Positions 40,881 to 48,584 of a stretch of DNA of 64,000 nt are shown one piece after another. Positions within the stretch are counted from its first letter, which is position 1. Each line of letters opens with the position of its first letter. This DNA is from Capsulimonadaceae bacterium (GTDB lineage Bacteria > Armatimonadota > Armatimonadia > Armatimonadales > Capsulimonadaceae). The notes beneath the pieces are model-generated. The model was not told the DNA's origin and did not search any database. It was given only the letters and a program-made list of their open reading frames with translations. A program made the position numbers and the translations under genes. Location of the stretch: assembly GCA_031292625.1 (NCBI GenBank), contig JARLGU010000021.1, positions 44,682 to 108,681 on the forward strand, in the 5' to 3' direction.

Positions 40881-41238
40881 CGTCTCTTCTTCTCCCGAAA
40901 CATTCCGGATTGATTTGCGTCTGGGCGGCGCCCTCGTCACGAGCTTCGATGTTGCGCCCGAAGTGGCACGGGCTCTGACGCTCGGACTTATAGAGCATGC
41001 GCGGAGTGTTGCTCCCGATCAGTCGAGCGAGCTTCCTCCTGCCCGTTTTGTTGATTTCATGCTCTGCAAGGAGCCCGGAAAACTCGGCGCGACACGCGAG
41101 GAGTTGCCTGTAGAGTGCGATCGGTGGGAGCTGCGCGCCAAGCGATCGGCTGCACAACGTGGGGCGTATATCACCCGCAAAAGAAACGAGAGAGTTCGCT
41201 ACGGGCACATTTCCGAGGGGGCTGTCGAAAATTCATGA
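40873..41238 (+). CDS. Hypothetical phage protein
   Basis: Start overlaps the upstream stop; ATGA overlap with the next ORF. Confidence 0.55.
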   Translation: MVDVSSSPETFRIDLRLGGALVTSFDVAPEVARALTLGLIEHARSVAPDQSSELPPARFVDFMLCKEPGKLGATREELPVECDRWELRAKRSAAQRGAYITRKRNERVRYGHISEGAVENS

Positions 41239-41570
41239 GCGCGAATGTTGGGCGGCAAAAATCCACTGAGGAGGGGGTGATTGAGGTTCCCGCTGCGGAG
41301 TTGGCGCGGCTGGCCGCTGGTTATACGCTCGAACGGGCGGCCAGGAGGATCCACGTCACGGCGTCCTATCTGCGTCATGCCGAGCTGCACGGGGTCCGAA
41401 GCGATCTTATGATTACGCGCATCGAGAACACGATGCAATACCGCGCGGCGTTCCTCGGAGAGCGGGTGGCCGTCCCGCGCATCTATTACCGGGCGCTGCG
41501 TGCTGAAGCGAAAAACAATGACACTCAATCCGCGCGAGGCCGTTGCCGCGGCGTCGCGCGCTCGTTTTGA
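41235..41570 (+). CDS. Hypothetical phage protein (HTH-like region)
   Basis: ATGA overlap; LARLAAGYTLERAARRIHVTASYLRHAELHG. Confidence 0.5.
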   Translation: MSANVGRQKSTEEGVIEVPAAELARLAAGYTLERAARRIHVTASYLRHAELHGVRSDLMITRIENTMQYRAAFLGERVAVPRIYYRALRAEAKNNDTQSARGRCRGVARSF

Positions 41571-41615
41571 CGGATCGACACGTGGCCACGGATGGCCTCT
41601 TTTCTAATTGACAGG

Positions 41616-41655
41616 ACCCTCACCCCACCCTCTCCCTTAAGAAAGGGCGAGGGAG
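41616..41655 (+). repeat. Type-B hairpin repeat (CCCTCACCCCACCCTCTCCC...GGGCGAGGGAG)
   Basis: GACCCTCACCCCACCCTCTCCCTTAAGAAAGGGCGAGGGAG; similar copies at 48629, 56011, 58155. Confidence 0.8.
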
Positions 41656-41702
41656 TTAAGATCTACCGCCCATTTAAGGGCGGAGATCAGGAGAGACGCG
41701 CA

Positions 41703-42590
41703 ATGGAACTCTTTGACGAGCCCCCTTCGGGGCCATATATCAGTGACCTGAAGCCGGGGATGCGGCTGGACGGGGCGCTGTTCGCTGTTGTGGATGTCAA
41801 GCCAGTGAACGCAAAGGGTTTTGAGTTTGTCAAGGTAAGGCTCTCCGACTCAAGCGGCAGCGTGGACGGGATAGTTACCCCCTACTCGGATGATAAGGTC
41901 GATCAGCTGCGCGGCGCGGATGTTGTCGCCATATGGGGCGATGTCGACTCTCGCGAGCGTTACGCCGGCCAAGTCAACGTCCGGTCGTTCTCTCCCCAAG
42001 AATTCTACGATGAGACCCGGTTTGTGCAGCCTCTCCCGGCAAATCACGACGCAGTTATTCAGCGTTTCTTTGACGTCGCTGCTACGATTGCCGACGCCCC
42101 ATATCGCACGCTCCTTGACTGCGTCCTAACGCATATGCCGGAGTATTTCACGGCTTGCGCAGCCATGCGAATTCACCATGCCTACCGCGGCGGTCTAGTT
42201 ACTCATTCCACTGAGGTTGCAGAAGTTTGCCTCGCTGCGTCGCAGATTTTTCCCGCTCTCGATCGCTCCCTGCTCATTACCGGAGCGCTGCTGCACGATG
42301 TCGGTAAGGTCCGCGAAATGGAGCACGGATTGCGTCGCGGAAAATACGCGGTTCACGGCGAGCTCGTTGGCCACGTCGTGTCCGGAGCGCTGCTCGTGCG
42401 TGATTTTGCCGGCGCGGCAGGCCTCGCCGATGTGGACGCCGATCGGCTCATGCATTTGATTTTGTCGCATCATGCGCGTCTCGATCAGGGCTCGCCGCGA
42501 GAGCCGAAAACGGCCGAGGCGTGGGTTCTCGCGATGGCTGACTCGATGAGCGCGAATGTCGCGCGATGCGCGACGGAGGGGGCGAAATGA
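41703..42590 (+). CDS. OB-fold + HD-domain protein (YhaM-like 3'-5' exoribonuclease family)
   Basis: VKVRLSDSSGSVDGIVTPYSDD...RIHHAYRGGLVTHSTEVAEVCLAASQ...LLITGALLHDVGKVREME...HHARLDQGSPREPKTAEAWVLAMADSMSANV. Confidence 0.78.
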   Translation: MELFDEPPSGPYISDLKPGMRLDGALFAVVDVKPVNAKGFEFVKVRLSDSSGSVDGIVTPYSDDKVDQLRGADVVAIWGDVDSRERYAGQVNVRSFSPQEFYDETRFVQPLPANHDAVIQRFFDVAATIADAPYRTLLDCVLTHMPEYFTACAAMRIHHAYRGGLVTHSTEVAEVCLAASQIFPALDRSLLITGALLHDVGKVREMEHGLRRGKYAVHGELVGHVVSGALLVRDFAGAAGLADVDADRLMHLILSHHARLDQGSPREPKTAEAWVLAMADSMSANVARCATEGAK

Positions 42591-43099
42591 GCGAGACCTA
42601 CCTTCCCGCCGAAGACGGCAGGCAGCGTCCGGAGACCTACCTTCCCACCGAGGACGGCGGGCCCCTTCCTCCCGCAACGGGAGGAGTTCCAGAGGATCCG
42701 CACCGCGTGACTCTTTCCGTTGATGGGCTGCCGTTTTGGACGGAGGACCTGCTCGAAACAATGCTTCGCGGGAATGTAGAGCCAAAGGCTCCTAGAGCCG
42801 AGAAAGATGTTTCGCGCGAAACGGAGATGTATGCCGCGTTTGATTGGGATCAGCCGGGGCTCCGTGAGGCCGTGTGTATTGGTATTAGTCTCGTTGGAGC
42901 AATTGGCGCAAAGAGGTTCCTTGTCGTACGCTGGCCGTCCTCAAAAGCGTGGCAACCGGTTGTGGAGATCAGTCGAGCTGCTCAGATTAAACAAGATTTC
43001 ATTGATATCGACTGTCGTGGATGCTGGGCATATCTTCGCCGACCGGGACTCGCATTTCCGATTGATGCCGTCCCTCTTGAGCGATTTGGAATTATTTGA
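42587..43099 (+). CDS. Hypothetical phage protein carrying an in-frame type-A repeat near its N-terminus
   Basis: MSETYLPAEDGRQRPETYLPTEDGGPLPPATGGVPEDP...; ATGA overlap with HD gene. Confidence 0.6.
   Translation: MSETYLPAEDGRQRPETYLPTEDGGPLPPATGGVPEDPHRVTLSVDGLPFWTEDLLETMLRGNVEPKAPRAEKDVSRETEMYAAFDWDQPGLREAVCIGISLVGAIGAKRFLVVRWPSSKAWQPVVEISRAAQIKQDFIDIDCRGCWAYLRRPGLAFPIDAVPLERFGII
42593..42686 (+). repeat. Type-A double-hairpin repeat, in-frame within CDS
   Basis: GAGACCTACCTTCCC...GGCGGGCCCCTTCCTCCCGCAACGGGAGGAG. Confidence 0.85.
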
Positions 43100-43112
43100 T
43101 AGGAGGTTCGCG

Positions 43113-43523
43113 ATGGCAACTTCTTTACAGATTAACGGGCTCCCGCCGAGCTTGGCGGATCGCGGGGCTGCCGATTGGCCCGCGATCGCTGAATGGTACG
43201 GGTTGCCGGCGCAGGTAATCGAAGGACTGGCCACGTCGCCGAATGAGGCTGATCGGCGCTGCTATCGTTGGCTCCGCGAGGATTGGGAGCGGGCGATGAA
43301 GGGCGGCGATGTGGATAACGTCCCTACCCGTTTGGCGTACTACGAGGATGCGATTGGGCGTGAGGAGGCCACGCGCCGTCGAGCGCGGATTGAGTTTGTC
43401 GCGCGGGTCGTCAAGCGCGTCATGCGTCCGCGCCATGTCGTGATTGCGCAGGACTCGATCATCTTTTTCGTGTTCCTCGGGATCGTGGCACTGATGTTGT
43501 ATGTGCTCGGGGCGCTCCCGTAG
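43113..43523 (+). CDS. Hypothetical phage protein with C-terminal TM segment
   Basis: MATSLQINGLPPSLADRG...; IFFVFLGIVALMLYVLGAL; AGGAGGT RBS. Confidence 0.55.
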   Translation: MATSLQINGLPPSLADRGAADWPAIAEWYGLPAQVIEGLATSPNEADRRCYRWLREDWERAMKGGDVDNVPTRLAYYEDAIGREEATRRRARIEFVARVVKRVMRPRHVVIAQDSIIFFVFLGIVALMLYVLGALP

Positions 43524-43590
43524 GACCTACTTTCCCGCAGGAGAAACCTACCTTCCCCTTCGGGGCCCCTTCCTCCCGAAACGGGAGGAG
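43523..43590 (+). repeat. Type-A repeat, upstream of 43605 ORF
   Basis: ACCTACTTTCCC...ACCTACCTTCCCCTTCGGGGCCCCTTCCTCCCGAAACGGGAGGAG. Confidence 0.85.
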
Positions 43591-43604
43591 TTTGGGAGGC
43601 GCAG

Positions 43605-44150
43605 ATGGTTACCGGATGCTGTGATTTTGATGCGCGGATGCTGGCGGATACGTTCGAGAATTCGGTCTATTACGACCGGCTGCTACGGCGTCCGGAGGGG
43701 GATGTCAAGCCGTGGGAGCGGGTCGAGATCGACGCGATTGCTTCGCAGATCGCCTTTCTCGCGGCGCGGTATCCCTGTTACGATTATCACGAAATGCCGT
43801 ATATTGCGCCGACGCCCGGGGATGCGTCGCGAGAGTATCGCGCGATCGACGCTGCACTGCGGGATCCGGCCAGGGCGGCGCGTTCGTCGCGTAAACGTCG
43901 TATGATATTGCGGCTCAAAATGGGGATCAGAACGGGGCGATCGCCGATGACATGGGTCGAGCTCGCGCAGTGGGCGAACCTGGTCGATGTAAACGGCGTC
44001 CCGGTCGCCGAGCGTGCAAAGGGGGCGTGGCGTGTCGCGCTACTCGATCTCGGATTGCTCGATCAGCTGTACGTCCCGAAAGCGCAGGAGCTCTCGTTTG
44101 ACATGGATGCGCCTAAGCGCGCCGCTGCCGGCGCAGGTCATGGGGGATAG
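43605..44150 (+). CDS. Hypothetical phage protein
   Basis: 181 aa ORF, co-directional, repeat-derived/RBS-like GGGAGG upstream. Confidence 0.5.
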   Translation: MVTGCCDFDARMLADTFENSVYYDRLLRRPEGDVKPWERVEIDAIASQIAFLAARYPCYDYHEMPYIAPTPGDASREYRAIDAALRDPARAARSSRKRRMILRLKMGIRTGRSPMTWVELAQWANLVDVNGVPVAERAKGAWRVALLDLGLLDQLYVPKAQELSFDMDAPKRAAAGAGHGG

Positions 44151-44216
44151 GCCTGCCTTCCGGCCGAAGAGACCTACCTTCCCCTTCGGGGCCCCTTCCT
44201 CCCGCGCCGGGAGGAG
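44150..44216 (+). repeat. Type-A repeat, upstream of 44232 ORF
   Basis: GAGACCTACCTTCCCCTTCGGGGCCCCTTCCTCCCGCGCCGGGAGGAG. Confidence 0.85.
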
Positions 44217-44231
44217 TTAGATATAAACAAC

Positions 44232-44564
44232 ATGGCAGGAGTTTCAGACATGGTGGTCGAGAAGGATCCGTCGATTGCGATTAGTATGGGGCCGCGGATT
44301 GTCGACTGGGTTGCCGCGCGAATTACGGCCGTGAGCGTCTATTCGTCTCCCCGTCGCCGTGGACCTGGCGTCATTTGGTCCGCGGAGGTAGTCGACCGGC
44401 AGGGGCGGCTCCTGGATGCGCGTCTGGTCGCCAGCGGGCTATCGATCGAAGGCGCTTGCCAATGGCTTGCGTATTCCGCGCGGCAGGTGCTCGATGAGGA
44501 GCAATTCGAGCGCGTGTGCGATTTGATCGAGGACGCGAAGGCGCGCGGGAAGCGTTTCGCATGA
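44232..44564 (+). CDS. Hypothetical phage protein
   Basis: MAGVSDMVVEKDPSIAISMGPRIVDWVAARITAVSVYSSPRRRGPGVIWSAEVVD. Confidence 0.5.
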   Translation: MAGVSDMVVEKDPSIAISMGPRIVDWVAARITAVSVYSSPRRRGPGVIWSAEVVDRQGRLLDARLVASGLSIEGACQWLAYSARQVLDEEQFERVCDLIEDAKARGKRFA

Positions 44565-44584
44565 CCTACACTCCGGGCGATGGG

Positions 44585-44644
44585 GAACCTAACCCTCCCA
44601 CTTCGTGGGTCCCTCCCTTCCCTAAGAAGGAAGGGGAAAAGGAG
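44585..44644 (+). repeat. Variant type-A-like repeat
   Basis: AACCTAACCCTCCCACTTCGTGGGTCCCTCCCTTCCCTAAGAAGGAAGGGGAAAAGGAG. Confidence 0.6.
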
Positions 44645-44650
44645 CAAGTT

Positions 44651-44974
44651 ATGGCTGAGAATATTGTTTGTCCGAAATGCGGAGGCAAGGGCTATAGCCT
44701 GGGATTTGCCTGCGGGCCGTCCGTTCACTGCGATCAGCGGCGGATAACTTGCTTCTATTGCCATGGATCGGGCGCGATCGATGCCGAGACGAAAGCGCGG
44801 ATCGATGCCGGAACGAGGTTGCGCGAAGAAAGGCTTTCGCGCAGATTGGGCTTGCGCGAGGAAGCGCACCGTCGCGGAATGGATCCCCGCGAGCTCATGG
44901 CGATCGAGTTGGGGCACGCGTTTTACGATGGGTGTCCGGTTCGCGCCATTAAAGATTTGCCGATTGGCGGCTGA
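44651..44974 (+). CDS. Zinc-ribbon-like small phage protein
   Basis: CPKCGGKGYSLGFACG......RITCFYCHGSG; alternative start 44561 would translate the repeat. Confidence 0.55.
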   Translation: MAENIVCPKCGGKGYSLGFACGPSVHCDQRRITCFYCHGSGAIDAETKARIDAGTRLREERLSRRLGLREEAHRRGMDPRELMAIELGHAFYDGCPVRAIKDLPIGG

Positions 44975-45170
44975 GGCTTATGGCCTCGGGCCGCAAGCGC
45001 GAGCAGGATGGTAAGTGACGCCTGTTTGTGCGCAGCGGGCTAGGAGAGCTCGGAGGGGTACGTTTCCTCTTGAGCCCTCCAGCCCCCTTGTCTTCATCGC
45101 GGGCTCGCATGGGCTCGATTGTCAATCCCGGCGCGGCAACGCAGTCGCCGGATGAGTTTGAGGTAATTGT

Positions 45171-47978
45171 ATGGCTGCCCCTTTGTTCGAGAATATCCCC
45201 GATGAGCTGAAGATCCATCCTCGTTGGACGCCCTGGGCCTACAAGGATACTGACCCCGGCGAAGAGCCCAAAAAATTGCCTCTTAACGCTAATGGACGCG
45301 GGGGGGCGAAAATTAACCATCCCGAGACACTGGTCGATTACCCCCGCGCCGTGGAGGCCTTCGAGAACTCGCAGTCTTGGACTCGGGGGCCTGGTTACGA
45401 CGGTCTGATGTTCGCGATCGTCGAAGGCGACGGGTTCGCGGGTTTGGATATCGACGACTGCATCGATCCTGACACGGGCATTATCGAGCAGTGGGCGCTT
45501 GAGATCGTCGAACAGCTGAATAGCTACACGGAGATTTCGCCATCCGGAACCGGCGTTAAGATCTTCATGATTGCGTCTAAACCGGGCGCTCGGTGCTGCA
45601 AAAAACCGCACTTCGAGTTCTACGATCGTTCGCGGTTCTTCACGGTGACCGGCAATCGTTTCCCGGGCTCTCCTTCGACGGTCGAAAAGCGCCAGGCCGA
45701 GTGTGAAGCCGTCTATAACCTTCTGTTCCCGCCAGAGCCCCCTCGCCCCGTGGCCGTCATGCCCGACAAGATGGTCGATCTGAGCGACTCTGCCCTTCTT
45801 GCGCGCGCGTTGGGTCCCTGGAAGAATAGCGCGAAGTTTAATCAGCTCTGGTTTGGCGATTACTCGATGTATTCGCACGCGAAAGACCCGAAGAGCAAGA
45901 AGGGATATCGCGAGCCCTACGACCATTCCGCCGGCGATCTAGGCCTCTGCAACTTGCTCGCATTCTGGTGTGGACCTCAAGGTCATGCGCAGGTCGATCG
46001 GCTTTTCCGGCAATCCGGTATGATGCGCGCTAAATGGGATCGGCATGCTCGTGCGCAGGACGCAACATATGGGGCCGGCACGGTTCGATTGGCTGTAGAT
46101 GGCTGCAGCACGTTTTGGGATCCGCGGTATCGCTCCGGCATTTCGCCGCGTTCCCGCGCCCTTACTTTAGGGGATCGTGGGGATGATGCCCAACATCCCG
46201 CTTTCGAGGGGGAAGGGGCGCGCGGCGAAATGCCGGACGGCGGTCGTTCGGATAAACCGGAGACCCTCCTCCCCGCGAGCGGGTCCCCTCCTCCCGATCA
46301 GGGAGGAATTGAAAGGTATCCGGCTGCGCCGGATGATCCGGATCGCGAAGCGTCGCTTCTCGATGAAGCTGCGTGGGGACCGAGGAACGATCTTCCACGA
46401 ATTGAGACGTATAACGTCCATCTGCGCGAGCGCGCCGGTGAGACGTTTAGATATATGGTTGCAGCCAATGATCCTCCCGAGGTCTTTCGCAGGGGGTCTT
46501 GCCTTGCTCGGATCGAAGTTGACGCCGCTGAGACGATCTCGATTAAAGATCTGAATGTTCCCACATTGCGGAATCGTTTGACGCATGTCGTGGCTTTTAT
46601 CTCGACATCCGAAAAACGCGGATCTATCGCCGTCAAGGCGCCCGTCGATATTATGGAAGACATTATGGCGTGGGGTAAATGGCCTGAAGTGCCAATCGTT
46701 GAAGGCGTCACGCGCACGCCAATTTTTGACCAGAGTGGTACGCTGCTGGATACGCCGGGATACCATCCTTCTGCGCGCATTTATTATCTGCCTGAGCCCG
46801 GTCTCGAAATCGGGGACACGACACCTTCGCCAGAGTCAGTCGCCGCGGCCAGGTCGCTGATTGAGGAAGAGATTTTCGTTAATTTCCCTTTTGCGGATCA
46901 GGCGTCCAAGGCGCATGCCATGGCTTTGGTTTTATTACCTTTTCTACGGCCGCTCATTTCAGGCCCCACGCCCCTCCACTTGATCGACGCGCCCCAGGCC
47001 GGGACGGGCAAATCACTCTTGGCGCAGGCGTGTATCTCCGTCTTTACGGGAATGCTGCCCGGCGCGGTCATCCCTCCCACGACGGAGGAAGAGTGGCAAA
47101 AGACCTTGACCGGCGTATTTAAGGCGGGGGGCTCTCACTTCTTTCTTGATAATGCGCGGATGCTTAACTCGATCTCGCTTTTCGCGGCGCTCACGACGGG
47201 GTATTGGGAAGGCCGTCTTTTGAACATGAATGAGATGGGGCGGTATCCGATCGTTTGCACGTTCGTGGCCACGGCTAATAATGTCGCTGCAGGGCCGGAG
47301 CTCCTCCGTCGATCGATCTCTATTCGCCTCGACTCCGGCGTGGAACGGCCGGAGGAACGGTCTGGCTGGAAGCATGATCCGCTCCTTTCATGGATCCGTG
47401 AAAACCGAAGCGAATTTGTTACCGCAGCTATCACGCTTGCCCGCGCGTGGGTTGACGGGGGCAGGCCGAAATATACGGGCGCAATGCGTCCTCTCGGCTC
47501 GTTTGAGGGCTGGTTTCATACAATGGGCGGCGTTCTTGACGTGATAGGAATGCAGGGTTTTTTGGAAAATCGCGAGGCGTTTAGGGATCGCGCCGAAAAT
47601 GAGGACGCTCCCTGGTACGTATTTGTCGAAAAATGGGCGGAATTATTCTCCAACAGGGTAGTCGGTGCGGCCGAATTGTTCGAGTTGGCGACCGAATATC
47701 TTGGTCCCGATGCGGATGGCGCGACCGAAACCGCGAAGAAAGCCAAATTCGGCAAGCGGTTAGCGTCGCATACTGACAGGATTTACGGCGCGTATCGCAT
47801 TGTATACAAGGGCAAATCTACATCCGGCGCAAACAAAGGCGCGAAACTATTTGCGCTTTCGCCTACCGATTACAATAATCCCATGCCCTCCCTCGGGAAT
47901 ACGGATCCGACAATTTCGGGCGAAACTACGTCTAAATTAGCGACACAAGGAGCGTTCGACGAAGAGTTAGGCGTCTAG
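45171..47978 (+). CDS. Phage primase/helicase (prim-pol-like N-terminus + AAA/D5-like ATPase)
   Basis: ENIPDELKIHPRWTPWAYKDTDPGEEPKKLPLNANGR...GLMFAIVEGDGFAGLDIDDCI...; IDAPQAGTGKSLLAQA Walker A; FFLDNARML. Confidence 0.82.
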   Translation: MAAPLFENIPDELKIHPRWTPWAYKDTDPGEEPKKLPLNANGRGGAKINHPETLVDYPRAVEAFENSQSWTRGPGYDGLMFAIVEGDGFAGLDIDDCIDPDTGIIEQWALEIVEQLNSYTEISPSGTGVKIFMIASKPGARCCKKPHFEFYDRSRFFTVTGNRFPGSPSTVEKRQAECEAVYNLLFPPEPPRPVAVMPDKMVDLSDSALLARALGPWKNSAKFNQLWFGDYSMYSHAKDPKSKKGYREPYDHSAGDLGLCNLLAFWCGPQGHAQVDRLFRQSGMMRAKWDRHARAQDATYGAGTVRLAVDGCSTFWDPRYRSGISPRSRALTLGDRGDDAQHPAFEGEGARGEMPDGGRSDKPETLLPASGSPPPDQGGIERYPAAPDDPDREASLLDEAAWGPRNDLPRIETYNVHLRERAGETFRYMVAANDPPEVFRRGSCLARIEVDAAETISIKDLNVPTLRNRLTHVVAFISTSEKRGSIAVKAPVDIMEDIMAWGKWPEVPIVEGVTRTPIFDQSGTLLDTPGYHPSARIYYLPEPGLEIGDTTPSPESVAAARSLIEEEIFVNFPFADQASKAHAMALVLLPFLRPLISGPTPLHLIDAPQAGTGKSLLAQACISVFTGMLPGAVIPPTTEEEWQKTLTGVFKAGGSHFFLDNARMLNSISLFAALTTGYWEGRLLNMNEMGRYPIVCTFVATANNVAAGPELLRRSISIRLDSGVERPEERSGWKHDPLLSWIRENRSEFVTAAITLARAWVDGGRPKYTGAMRPLGSFEGWFHTMGGVLDVIGMQGFLENREAFRDRAENEDAPWYVFVEKWAELFSNRVVGAAELFELATEYLGPDADGATETAKKAKFGKRLASHTDRIYGAYRIVYKGKSTSGANKGAKLFALSPTDYNNPMPSLGNTDPTISGETTSKLATQGAFDEELGV
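46258..46309 (+). repeat. Type-A-like repeat in-frame between primase and ATPase domains
   Basis: GGAGACCCTCCTCCCCGCGAGCGGGTCCCCTCCTCCCGATCAGGGAGGAATT encodes PETLLPASGSPPPDQGGI. Confidence 0.75.
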
Positions 47979-48048
47979 CCCCGGCCCTCCTTCGCATGTT
48001 CAGGGGACGTTCGCGCCGTTCGGGGCCGTTTGCTAGCGCTTCTATGAA

Positions 48049-48500
48049 ACTTATCTTTTCTCTCGCGTTATAAAAAATAAGAATAAGAAAGATAAGTATA
48101 CGTATTGGGCCAGAGAACGCCCCCTAACGTCCTGACCGTCCCCTACAGGCTTTTGACCACAAATATTGTCTGCTTGAAAAGTTCGCGGTTGTTCGGCGTC
48201 TTTGGTTAGTTTTTTTGCGCGGGCGTAGGGGTGGCGCCGATTGCGGCGGCCGCTGAACGATTGGTTGCTTCGTCCGCGATTTCCGGGGCGGCGGAATGGT
48301 TGCAATTGGACCGGTTTCGGGATTGCGAATGGACCGGTTTTGGTGTTTTTGACGCATCGCGATAATGATGGTTATTGAGAGTTATTAACATGCTGATTTT
48401 GGATGAATTTGACATAATCGAAAATATTTCGAGCAACAACGGCAGTAAGTAGCCCATTATGTCAACAATTATCAGATTTTCCTTGTCATAACAAACATTA
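48049..48500. promoter_or_regulatory. AT-rich intergenic region with several inverted repeats (candidate origin / ParB or operator region)
   Basis: ACTTATCTTT 48049-48058 / AAAGATAAGT 48088-48097; TTGACATAAT 48409-48418 / ATTATGTCAA 48456-48465; CGAAA-ATA-TTTCG. Confidence 0.4.
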
Positions 48501-48584
48501 TCGGAACATGGTCTCTTTGGGAATGCGCGGTTTTCGGCGGTAGTTGACGATTGTTTGGTTGAGTTTACGGAGGAGGTAAACATC

